DNA of 64,000 nt from Actinomycetes bacterium (lineage in GTDB: Bacteria > Actinomycetota > Acidimicrobiia > Acidimicrobiales > RAAP-2), in contig JAJZDI010000014.1 of the NCBI GenBank assembly GCA_021806045.1, forward strand, positions 17,637 to 81,636. Reading direction: 5' to 3'. How positions within the stretch are numbered: the first letter of the stretch is position 1; every line of letters starts with the position of its first letter. Position numbers and translations under genes: made by a program. The notes under the pieces are model-generated. The model did not search any database and had not been told where the DNA came from. It worked only from the letters and a program-made list of their open reading frames with translations. Below are positions 8,155 to 17,677 of this stretch, piece by piece.

Positions 8155-9249
8155 ATGCGCAGTCCTTCCCCCGGCCGGCGGCGCGACCGCAGGCGACGCG
8201 CCTGGCAGGCCGCCATCTGGTCCGTTGCCGCCCTCGTCGTGCTGGTCGCCGCCTGGGTCGTGAACAGGGCCGTCGCCACCACGCCGGCCCGCACCTCCGC
8301 GCCCACCACCGCTCCAGCCGTCTCCACCGTGCCCTCGACCACCACGACCACGCCGGCAGAGTCGCTCCCCGTCCCCATCGGGACCTATTCGGTCGGGACC
8401 TCCAGCCTGACCGTCGCCGTCCCGCCCCAGCCCACCAGCCCCGCTCAGAACATCCCCGTCCAGGTCTGGTACCCGGCGGCGGAGACCCGGAACGGTCCCG
8501 TCCCCGACCGCGTCGGCGGCCCCTTCCCGCTGCTCGCCTTCTCGCAGGGCTACGACCTGTCCGTCCAGTCCTACGCCGCCCTGCTCGGCGACTGGGCCTC
8601 GGCCGGGTTCGTCGTGGCAGGACCCACCTACCCGCACACCGACCCCGGCGATCCCTCGGGCCTCAACGAGGAGGACATCGTCAACCACCCCGCCGACCTG
8701 CGAACGGTCGTCGCTGGCGTGGTCGCCAACGCCAAGCAGGCCGGGTCGCCGCTCCTGGGCATGATCGACGCCACGCGCATCGGGTTGGTGGGTCACTCCG
8801 ACGGCGGTGACGTCAGCCTGGCCGTGGCGGCCAACACGTGCTGCCGGGACCCGCTGGTGAAGGCGGTCGCCGTGCTGTCGGGTGCCGAGCTGGGCAGCTT
8901 CGGCGGGACCTACTTCACCGCACCCACCGTCCCCATCCTCGTGGTCCAGGGCAATGCGGACATCGTGAACGTCCCGGCCTGCAGCACCCAGATCTACAAC
9001 GCGGCACCGACGCCGAAGTACTACCTGGACCTGTTGGGAGCCGCCCACGAACCCCCCTACATCGATCCAGGCCCCGTCCAGGAGATCGTGGCGGAGACGG
9101 TCGCCGCGTTCTTCGAGGCGACACTCAACGGACGCCACTCGGCCGTACCGGCCATGTCCGCAGTGGGCAACGTGGCCGGAACGGCCCAGCTCACGGTGGG
9201 TGGAACCGCCCCGCCCGAACCGGGCACCTGCCCCGGAGCGCCGGCGTAG
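8155..9249 (+). CDS. Membrane-anchored alpha/beta hydrolase (PAF-acetylhydrolase/lipase-like)
   Basis: A 364-residue protein with an Arg-rich N-terminus, one transmembrane or signal-anchor segment (about residues 19-38), and a Thr/Pro/Ala linker to about residue 70, so the catalytic domain is probably outside the membrane. The domain carries the nucleophile elbow GHSDGG (Ser about 215), a likely acid Asp in QGNADI (about 269) and a His in GAAHEP (about 298), in the usual order for this fold. The early segment IPVQVWYPAAET is typical of dienelactone hydrolase/PAF-AH-type enzymes. Two adjacent Cys in NTCC may stabilise the exported domain. ATG 8155 is the first in-frame start after the divergent methyltransferase gene. 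The substrate is unknown, probably an ester. Confidence 0.85.
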   Translation: MRSPSPGRRRDRRRRAWQAAIWSVAALVVLVAAWVVNRAVATTPARTSAPTTAPAVSTVPSTTTTTPAESLPVPIGTYSVGTSSLTVAVPPQPTSPAQNIPVQVWYPAAETRNGPVPDRVGGPFPLLAFSQGYDLSVQSYAALLGDWASAGFVVAGPTYPHTDPGDPSGLNEEDIVNHPADLRTVVAGVVANAKQAGSPLLGMIDATRIGLVGHSDGGDVSLAVAANTCCRDPLVKAVAVLSGAELGSFGGTYFTAPTVPILVVQGNADIVNVPACSTQIYNAAPTPKYYLDLLGAAHEPPYIDPGPVQEIVAETVAAFFEATLNGRHSAVPAMSAVGNVAGTAQLTVGGTAPPEPGTCPGAPA

Positions 9250-9326
9250 GTCGGGAGCCGACCCGCCGGGGAGCTGGTCCCGGGTCCCCAGGGCTCCCGG
9301 ACCTCGGGTCTCGGGGCGGGCCTCGG

Positions 9327-9366
9327 ACCTCGGGGCGGGCACCAGGACCTCGGGGCGGGCACCAGG
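9327..9366. repeat. Tandem repeat, 20-bp unit, two exact copies
   Basis: The unit acctcggggcgggcaccagg occurs twice head to tail, preceded by a degenerate copy from about 9301. It lies in the 288-base gap between the hydrolase and the next gene. Nothing else is evident in this gap except the ribosome binding site for 9538. Confidence 0.9.
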
Positions 9367-9537
9367 GCCTCGATAAGAAGGCGCTAAAGCTTCTGCCTGG
9401 GCCGGCGTGATCTAGGGTCCTGGCAGGTAGTTTGTAGGAGCTTTCTCTCATCTACTCCCGCGTTCCCGGTCAGGACGGCCGATACCGGTCGGCTCGGCGT
9501 CCTCCCATCCCGGTCGAACCCACCTCCTGGAGGTCCA

Positions 9538-10182
9538 GTGCGCATCGGCCGTGAGCAGATCGGTCCCCGGGGCTTCCTGGTCCTCGGCGTCGCCGGGGTC
9601 GCCGCCCTCGCCATGGCCGTCACCGGCTACGGGCACGGCGGCGTCGTGTCGGGGAACGGGCTGGTGAGCTCGGTCACCCCGGCGCCCGGCGCCACGGGCA
9701 CTGCGGGAGCTTCGGGTTCCTCGGGCACGCCGTCCGGGTCCACGGGCTCCTCGACGTCCGGCGGCTCCACGACGACGGCGCCCCCCACGGGTACGACCAA
9801 GGGGACGACCAAGGGCACCGCCACGGGCGGCGGCACCACGACCACCACCGCACCGCCGAGCTCGACGCCCGCCCAGACGCTGGGGCCGCCCTTGTCGTCA
9901 TCCCAGTACGCCCCGTACGCCTACCAGATCTACCCGGGCACGCCTTCGCAACAGGCCCAGGCGGCGCTGTCGGGGATCGACTTCCACGTCACGCCGGGCA
10001 AGACGTCGTTCACCATCAGCGTCGGCGTCGCCGGCGGATCGTCACGGTCGTCGACCTTCCCCAACGGCGACAAGGTCTACGTCATCGAGGCCAGCTTCGG
10101 CGACGACTCGGGGAGCGCCGACTACAGCTACGGCGACGACAACATCCTCGAGACCAACGCTGCCGGGAGGATCGTCCAGTGA
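9538..10182 (+). CDS. Exported or membrane-anchored protein of unknown function
   Basis: A 214-residue protein starting at GTG 9538, chosen for the GGAGG site about six bases upstream. Residues 12-30 form a signal peptide or anchor; residues 38-115 are a Gly/Ser/Thr-rich low-complexity linker; the last 90 residues form a compact polar domain (SQYAPYAYQIYPG ... KVYVIEASFGDD) with no Cys and no family I recognise. The layout (anchor, flexible linker, small outer domain) suggests a cell-surface protein. Its stop overlaps the GTG of the following DoxX-like gene (GTGA), so the two are translated together. Confidence 0.75.
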   Translation: MRIGREQIGPRGFLVLGVAGVAALAMAVTGYGHGGVVSGNGLVSSVTPAPGATGTAGASGSSGTPSGSTGSSTSGGSTTTAPPTGTTKGTTKGTATGGGTTTTTAPPSSTPAQTLGPPLSSSQYAPYAYQIYPGTPSQQAQAALSGIDFHVTPGKTSFTISVGVAGGSSRSSTFPNGDKVYVIEASFGDDSGSADYSYGDDNILETNAAGRIVQ

Positions 10183-10757
10183 GCCCCAGCCCCGTCCAGA
10201 GCGGACGGGCCGGCACCACCGTCCGCCGGGTGGCGGCGGGTGGCCCCGCTGGCCCCACAGCCCCGCCCGCCCCCACGGGTGCCGGGTCCGCGTCGACCCC
10301 TCCCGTGGCGGGCCAACCGCAGCCGGGCGATGGCGGCGGCCCGGCACCCGGCACGGTCGCCACGCTCCTCGACCGGGGTGCGGCGTTCGCCGAGGCGTGG
10401 GCACCGACGGTGGCCCGGGTGCTCCTGGGGCTGGTGCTGCTGTGGTTCGGCTACCACGAGCTCGTCGATCCACTGCTGTGGACCGGTTACGTCCACGTGC
10501 TGCCGGCCACCTCGCACGTAGCGGAGGTGCTGGTCCTCGGCCACGGGTGGTTGCTCGCCATGCTGGCCGTGGCCATCATCGTCGGGATCGCTCCCCGACT
10601 GTCGGCGGCTGTCGCCGTCCTCCTCTTGGCCGAGATCGTGATCTCGCTGATCACCACCGGCGGGCTCTCCGACCTTGTCCTGCGGGACGTCGGCGTGCTC
10701 GGCCTCGCCATCGCCATCACCGGCTCGAAGCGCCAGCGCCTGCTCCTTAGGAAGTGA
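10179..10757 (+). CDS. DoxX-like four-helix membrane protein
   Basis: A 192-residue protein. The first 65 residues are a Pro/Gly/Ala-rich cytoplasmic-looking tail; the rest has four transmembrane helices with spacing like the DoxX/SURF4 group (VARVLLGLVLLWFGYHEL, then AEVLVLGHGWLLAMLAVAIIVG, SAAVAVLLLAEIVISL, and a short last helix), ending in a basic tail. DoxX-type proteins are often linked to redox or respiratory membrane complexes, but no cofactor residue can be assigned here. The GTG start at 10179 overlaps the stop of the exported protein upstream, so both probably act together. Assignment to DoxX rests on topology and is tentative. Confidence 0.75.
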   Translation: MSPSPVQSGRAGTTVRRVAAGGPAGPTAPPAPTGAGSASTPPVAGQPQPGDGGGPAPGTVATLLDRGAAFAEAWAPTVARVLLGLVLLWFGYHELVDPLLWTGYVHVLPATSHVAEVLVLGHGWLLAMLAVAIIVGIAPRLSAAVAVLLLAEIVISLITTGGLSDLVLRDVGVLGLAIAITGSKRQRLLLRK

Positions 10758-10884
10758 CGCTGCGGATGCGGGCGGGAGGGGCGGTGGCGGAGGCGCGGGC
10801 AGAGTCCGTGCCAGGAGCGATGCTTGCAGCGGATGCATACGGGCTTCATGCTGGCGTCAGCCTCACGTCCTACCATCAGCAACG

Positions 10885-11544
10885 ATGACCGTGCTCCATC
10901 GCGACGACCCCACCTCGCCCGAGTCGACCGACACGACCGATCTCAGCCGGATCGGCCGCCGTGCCCGGATGGGCGTGGCCGGCAACTCCCGGCTCACCAG
11001 CTCGACGGCGGCCGTCCTCCTGGTGCTGCTGGCGGCGGAAGGTGCCACGTTGCTGCGCATCCACAGCCTGCTGTCCTGGCACGTGTTCATCGGCTTCTTG
11101 CTGGTGCCGCCCATCGCGCTGAAGATGGCCAGCACCAGCTACCGGTTCGCCCGCTACTACCTGGGCTCGCCCGCCTACCGCCGCAAGGGTCCGCCCCCGC
11201 CACTCCTCCGGCTACTCGGCCCGTTCGTGATCGCGCTCACCGTGATCCTCATCGCCAGCGGGATCGCCCTGGTGTTCGTCGGGCCTTCGCTGCGGGGCGA
11301 GGTCCTCTTCGTCCACAAGGCGAGCTTCGTGCTGTGGTTCGGCGCCATGGCCATCCACGTCCTCGGGCACATCCTGGAGACGGCACGCCTGGCACCTCGT
11401 GACTGGCTGCGCCACACCCGTGCCAACGTGGCCGGCGCCACCGCCCGGCAGTGGCTGGTGGTCGGCAGCGTCGCTCTCGGCCTGCCCCTCGCCTTCATGT
11501 TCGTGGGCCGTGCCGCCAACTGGTGGACGGTGCCGCTGCACTGA
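10885..11544 (+). CDS. Four-helix membrane protein with paired His, cytochrome b561-like
   Basis: A 219-residue protein starting at ATG 10885. After about 35 polar residues come four transmembrane helices and a final single helix region. His residues lie in helix 1-2 (RIHSLLSWHVF) and helix 4 (VHKASFVLWFGAMAIHVLGHILE), spaced like haem b ligands in DUF4405/cytochrome b561-type domains. Haem binding is therefore plausible but inferred. It follows the DoxX-like gene by 127 bases on the same strand. Together the three genes from 9538 may form a small membrane redox module. The downstream boundary is a 20-bp tandem repeat shared with the convergent dehalogenase gene. Confidence 0.75.
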   Translation: MTVLHRDDPTSPESTDTTDLSRIGRRARMGVAGNSRLTSSTAAVLLVLLAAEGATLLRIHSLLSWHVFIGFLLVPPIALKMASTSYRFARYYLGSPAYRRKGPPPPLLRLLGPFVIALTVILIASGIALVFVGPSLRGEVLFVHKASFVLWFGAMAIHVLGHILETARLAPRDWLRHTRANVAGATARQWLVVGSVALGLPLAFMFVGRAANWWTVPLH

Positions 11545-11570
11545 CCGCCGGCCCCGAGGACCGGGGTGAA

Positions 11571-11636
11571 GGTCAGCGCTCGGTGTCGAGGGTCAGCGCT
11601 CGGTGTCGAGGGTCAGCGCTCGGTGTCGAGGGTCAG
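11571..11636. repeat. Tandem repeat, 20-bp unit, 3.3 copies, between convergent genes
   Basis: The unit ggtcagcgctcggtgtcgag occurs three times without a mismatch plus a 6-base partial copy. The array starts 27 bases after the stop of the cytochrome b561-like gene and its last bases contain the stop codon of the convergent dehalogenase gene (11633-11635). The unit itself includes the palindrome AGCGCT. Confidence 0.97.
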
Positions 11637-12553
11637 GACCCGATCCGGGAGCGGATCACGGCGAGCACATCGTCGGGAGCGTCGATCTGGACGAAGTGGC
11701 CGGCCCCCTCGATCCGGTCCAGGGTCGCTCCGGGGATCTCGGACGCCCACTGCTCGGCGGACTGCCACGTGAAGATGGGGTCGGCGTCGCCGAAGGCGAA
11801 GTGGATCGGACGGTCGAGCTCACGCAACTGGGCGCGGACACGAGCCTGGATCTCGCCGTCGCCCAGTTCGGGCTCGGCGAAGGGGATCAGGAACGGGAAG
11901 CGACGCGCCCCCGCCTTGGACGCCACGGAGACGAAGGGCGCGTCGAAGGCGTCGATGATGGCTGCCGTGTCGTGGCCGGGCCTGGCCAGCGCCATGTTGA
12001 CGATGCCGCCCGTCGGCATGTCGCCACCCAGCTGATCGGGATCGAGGGCCAGCGAGCGCCACATCCGGATGCCGTCCGAGTACTCATAGCTGCTGTCGTG
12101 CAGCCAGGTGTTGAGGATGAAGATCCGGGCCACCCGCTCGATGCGCTCCATGGCGGTGCACAGGCCGATCGGCCCCGCCCAGTCCTGGACCACGAGGTGG
12201 ACGTCGCGCAGGTCGAGCGTGTCGACCAGGTGACCGAGTGCCTGGCGATGCCGGGCGATCGTGTACCAGCCGTCGTCGGTGGGCTTGTCCGATCTGCCGA
12301 AGCCGAAGTGGTCGGGCGCCACGACCCTGAACCCGGCGCCGACCAGGGGCCCGATCCAGTCCCGGTAGAGGTAGGCCCAGGTGGGCTCGCCGTGCAGGAG
12401 GAGGAAGGTCCCCCGGACCGGACCGTCGGGCGACTCGTCCACGTAGTGCTGGCGCAGTCCGTCCGGATGGGTGAGGTAGTGGGGTGCGAACGGCCAGTCC
12501 AGCCGGTCGAAGCGATCGTCGGGAGTCCGTACGGCGGGAACGGGATCTGTCAT
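11633..12553 (-). CDS. Haloalkane dehalogenase (alpha/beta hydrolase, DhlA-like)
   Basis: A 306-residue alpha/beta hydrolase. Haloalkane dehalogenases hydrolyse carbon-halogen bonds to alcohol plus halide in the cytoplasm. Diagnostic motifs are HGEPTW after strand 3, the nucleophile elbow QDWAG (Asp nucleophile followed by the halide-stabilising Trp), acid Asp in FGDADP, and catalytic His in GAGHFVQ. HGEPTW and QDW separate it from epoxide hydrolases, which usually show HGFP and HDWG. ATG 12553 is used because AGAGG precedes it at proper spacing; the GTG two codons upstream overlaps that site. The gene is 106 bases downstream of the flavin monooxygenase in the same direction. The true halogenated substrate is unknown, and some homologues act on other esters or ethers. 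Confidence 0.87.
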   Translation of the reverse strand: MTDPVPAVRTPDDRFDRLDWPFAPHYLTHPDGLRQHYVDESPDGPVRGTFLLLHGEPTWAYLYRDWIGPLVGAGFRVVAPDHFGFGRSDKPTDDGWYTIARHRQALGHLVDTLDLRDVHLVVQDWAGPIGLCTAMERIERVARIFILNTWLHDSSYEYSDGIRMWRSLALDPDQLGGDMPTGGIVNMALARPGHDTAAIIDAFDAPFVSVASKAGARRFPFLIPFAEPELGDGEIQARVRAQLRELDRPIHFAFGDADPIFTWQSAEQWASEIPGATLDRIEGAGHFVQIDAPDDVLAVIRSRIGS

Positions 12554-12659
12554 CGTCACCTCTCGTCGTGGGTCGGTTTCGGTTCGGTCTCGGGGGCTCG
12601 TCCGGGGGGAGGGGGCTCGTTCTCGGGGCTCCGGGAGCCTGGCAGCGCTGGCCGGTGCG

Positions 12660-14525
<1,866 letters not shown>

Positions 14526-14676
14526 CGGTCCCCCCGTTCCTTCGGCGACAGGTTGGCAAGCGAACCGCCCCGTGCGCCAACTCGGTCGACTCGCCTCGTC
14601 ATGGTGGGGCCCTCACCCCCGTGGTCTCTGGCCGGATCGCCGGCCCGACAGCGCCGCCCGGCACCAGACCGGCCGC

Positions 14677-16314
14677 CTACAGCCCGTCCTCGAAACGTCG
14701 CCGGAGCTCGGCCTTGGCCACCTTGCCGGCCGGGGTGAGGGGCACGTCGGACGCCACCACCACGTGGCGGGGCACCTTGTAGTCGGCCAGCCGTTCGGCG
14801 CACCACGCCCGTAGCTCGTCGGGGTCCGCCTCGGCCCCCGGGCGGGGCACCACGACGTAGGCGCCGACCTCGCCGTAGACGGGGTCGGGCACACCGAACC
14901 CGGCGGCCAGCGCCACCGACGGGTGGGCGGCGAGCACCGCCTCGACGTCGGCCGGGTACACGTTGAACCCGCCCTGGATGTACATCTCCTTCTTGCGGGC
15001 CCGTACGGCCAGGTGGCCGTCCGGCTCCGCCTCGACCACGTCGCCGGTGGCCAGCCAGCCACCGGCGAGGAACGTCTCCGCAGTCTCCTCGGGCATGTCC
15101 CAGTAGCCCGAGGCCACGCACGCCCCACGGAGCTGGAGCTCCCCGGCGCTCCCCGGCGCCACCGGCTCGCCCGCCGGGTCGACGACCCGCCACTCGAAGC
15201 CGCCGATGACGACCCCGATGCTCCGCGTCACCGTGTCAAGGTCGTCGTCGGGAGCCGACAGTACCGCCGCTCCGGAGCTCTCGGACAGGCCGTAGAGGTT
15301 GATGAGCCGGGCGTCCGGCCACGTGGCCGCCACCTGCCGGGCCAACGACGGGTCGAGGATGGAGCCGCCCACGATCACCTGGCGAAGGGATCTGGTGTCG
15401 ACCGGGGTCCCGGCCAGGGCGCCCAGCATCATCAGGAGCATGGTCGGCACCCCCGACAGCACGGTGGTCCGGTGCTCGGCGGTGGCCGCCAGCACCGCGC
15501 TGGGGGAGAACGTCGGCTGGAGGACGACGGTGCCGCCCGCGACCAGGAGGGAGAGGATCCCGCACGTCAGGCCGCCGACGTGGTTGAGGGGCAGGGAGCC
15601 GACCGTCGACGTGTGCTCGTCCCAGCCGAGGTGCTCGACCTGGGCCCGTGCCGAGGCGAGCAGGCTCCGATGGGTGAGGACCGCTCCCCGGGGCCGGCCG
15701 GTGGTGCCCGACGTGTAGAGGATGACGGCGGGGTCGTCGGGGTCCGGTCCGGTCTCGAGGCCCGCCGTGGGCCGGCCGGCGGCACCGGCGGCGACCAGCT
15801 CGTCGAAGGTGGACGCGCCCTCGAAGGTGGCGTCCGGGCCCGGCGCATCGAGGAAGACGAAGCGCTCCACCGTCGGCACCTCAGCACGGAAGCCAGCGAA
15901 GAAGGCGGCGAAGTCGAACTCGGGGGTGGCGGCCGGGCACAGCAGCAGCCGGGATCCCGACTGGTTGAGCATGGTGCGGAATTCCTGCTCCCGGTAGCGG
16001 GGATTGAGGGTCACCAGCGCAGCTCCCAGCCTGGCTGCGCCGAAGAAGAGCCCCAGCCAGGCCAGGCCGTTGGGGGCGGCCACCGCCACCCGGTCCCCCG
16101 GGCCGATCCCCCAGGAGGCGAGGCCTGCCGCCACCTGGGTGGCCAGACGGTCGAGGTCTCCGAAGGTGACGTCCCGGCCGTCGACGACCAGGAACACCCG
16201 GTCGGTGTCGTGGGCGGCCCGCCAGGCGAGGAGCTCGGGGATGGTGGACGGATCGGCGGTGGATGGTACGGCGTCGGGGGGAGCCGCCGGCGTTCGGTCG
16301 TCAGGTGCTGGCAT
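14677..16314 (-). CDS. Acyl-CoA synthetase / fatty-acid-CoA ligase (AMP-binding)
   Basis: A 545-residue ANL-superfamily enzyme that adenylates a carboxylic acid and transfers it to CoA. Visible signatures: P-loop YTSGTTGRPRGA, A5 motif INLYGLSESSG, the aspartate motif LATGDVVEAEPDG, the hinge and A8 region KKEMYIQGGFNVYPADVE, and the C-terminal catalytic Lys in TPAGKVAK. The Gln-Gly-Gly-Phe-Asn form of A8 is typical of medium- and long-chain ligases. The start at ATG 16314 faces the divergent oxidoreductase at 16436, with a 121-base intergenic region carrying GCACGACCGCACGACC direct repeats. The substrate could be a fatty, aryl or steroid-derived acid. Confidence 0.93.
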   Translation of the reverse strand: MPAPDDRTPAAPPDAVPSTADPSTIPELLAWRAAHDTDRVFLVVDGRDVTFGDLDRLATQVAAGLASWGIGPGDRVAVAAPNGLAWLGLFFGAARLGAALVTLNPRYREQEFRTMLNQSGSRLLLCPAATPEFDFAAFFAGFRAEVPTVERFVFLDAPGPDATFEGASTFDELVAAGAAGRPTAGLETGPDPDDPAVILYTSGTTGRPRGAVLTHRSLLASARAQVEHLGWDEHTSTVGSLPLNHVGGLTCGILSLLVAGGTVVLQPTFSPSAVLAATAEHRTTVLSGVPTMLLMMLGALAGTPVDTRSLRQVIVGGSILDPSLARQVAATWPDARLINLYGLSESSGAAVLSAPDDDLDTVTRSIGVVIGGFEWRVVDPAGEPVAPGSAGELQLRGACVASGYWDMPEETAETFLAGGWLATGDVVEAEPDGHLAVRARKKEMYIQGGFNVYPADVEAVLAAHPSVALAAGFGVPDPVYGEVGAYVVVPRPGAEADPDELRAWCAERLADYKVPRHVVVASDVPLTPAGKVAKAELRRRFEDGL

Positions 16315-16435
16315 GATCCGATGGTGGTCGTGGCGCCGCCCCGGCGCAAGACCGCACCACCGATGTGCGGAAGACCGCACGACCCGGGCGCACGACCGCA
16401 CGACCGCCAGGCCGGCGAGACCGAAGGGGGAGACC

Positions 16436-17572
16436 ATGGCCGAGGAGCATCCGGAGCGGGCGCTCGAGCTGCGATCGCTGGTCACCGACGCCGGCACCGT
16501 GGAGCTGTCGCTGGTCGAGGTGGACGTGCCGGTGCCGTCGGGCGACGACGTCCTCGTCCGGGTGGAGGCAGCACCCATCAACCCGTCCGACCTGGGCCTG
16601 CTGCTGGCCGGTGCCGACGTGGGCGCTTCCCGGGTATCCGGTACGGCGGAGCGACCGGTCGTCACCGCACCGCTCGACGCAGGTGCGGCACGGGCCGCCA
16701 CGGCGCGCCTCGGCCAGTCGATGCCGGTGGGCAACGAGGGCGCCGGCCGGGTGGTGGCCGCCGGTCCCGGCGACACCGCCCAGGCGCTCGTCGGCCGGAC
16801 CGTCGCCGTGGCCGGCGGTGGCATGTACACCCAGTACCGCTGCCTCCCGGCCGCCGCCTGCCTCCCGCTGCCCGACGGAACGGGCGCTGTCGACGGGGCG
16901 GCCGCCTTCGTCAATCCCATGACGGCGCTGGCCATGGTCGAGACCATGCGCGCCGAGGGCCACACCGGGCTGGTGCACACGGCGGCCGCCTCCAACCTCG
17001 GCCAGATGCTCAACCGGATCTGCCTGGAGGACGGGGTGCCGCTGGTCAACATCGTGCGGTCGCCCGCCCAGGTCGAACTGCTGCGGGCCGCCGGCGCCGC
17101 CTTCGTGTGCGACTCCAGCAGCGAGACGTTCATGGACGACCTCACCGCCGCCCTGCGGGCGACTTCGGCCACCCTGGCCTTCGACGCGGTGGGCGGGGGG
17201 ACGCTGGCCAGCCGCATCCTCACCGCCATGGAGGTCGCCCTCACCGCCGGGGCCGAGTTCAGCCGCTACGGGTCGACCACCCACAAGCAGGTCTACCTCT
17301 ACGGCTCGCTCGACCGGGGCCCGACCGAGCTGCGGCGCAGCTACGGCATGGCCTGGGGCGTGGGCGGGTGGCTGCTCACCCCGTTCCTCGTCGCGGCCGG
17401 GTCGGAGCGGGTCGAGGCCATGCGCCAACGGGTGGCCGCCGGCCTGACGACCACGTTCGCCAGCCACTTCTCCGACCAGGTGACGCTGGCCGGCGCCCTC
17501 GACCTCGACTCGCTCACGACCTACAGCCGCATGGGGACCGGCAGGAAGTTCCTCGTCACACCGAACGGGTAG
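16436..17572 (+). CDS. Zinc-free MDR-family alcohol dehydrogenase / quinone oxidoreductase-like
   Basis: A 378-residue medium-chain dehydrogenase/reductase. The N-terminal GroES-like domain contains VRVEAAPINPSDLG and GNEGAGRVV, as in quinone oxidoreductases; the cofactor domain has HTAAASNLGQMLNRICLE and FDAVGGGTLASRI. The structural-zinc Cys cluster and the usual catalytic Cys/His zinc ligands are absent, so it should act without metal on a carbonyl or enone. The nucleotide loop reads AAASNLGQ instead of the common AxxGxVG. ATG 16436 has GGGGGAGA upstream. It is followed by the TPP enzyme at 17678 on the same strand (105-base gap), perhaps an operon. Confidence 0.88.
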   Translation: MAEEHPERALELRSLVTDAGTVELSLVEVDVPVPSGDDVLVRVEAAPINPSDLGLLLAGADVGASRVSGTAERPVVTAPLDAGAARAATARLGQSMPVGNEGAGRVVAAGPGDTAQALVGRTVAVAGGGMYTQYRCLPAAACLPLPDGTGAVDGAAAFVNPMTALAMVETMRAEGHTGLVHTAAASNLGQMLNRICLEDGVPLVNIVRSPAQVELLRAAGAAFVCDSSSETFMDDLTAALRATSATLAFDAVGGGTLASRILTAMEVALTAGAEFSRYGSTTHKQVYLYGSLDRGPTELRRSYGMAWGVGGWLLTPFLVAAGSERVEAMRQRVAAGLTTTFASHFSDQVTLAGALDLDSLTTYSRMGTGRKFLVTPNG

Positions 17573-17677
17573 GGGGCGCTCGCCAGGTGGCCGCCGACCG
17601 GGTGACGCAACTGGAGAGGCCGACTTCGAGCGGCGTCGGGTAGCGTCGCCGGGGAGCGACTGCGGGAGGTGGTGGCC

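Noticed and set aside
14923..17643. A 906-codon open frame on the + strand
   Set aside because: It is antisense to the acyl-CoA ligase and in another frame of the oxidoreductase gene; the translation is a low-complexity Gly/Arg/His string.
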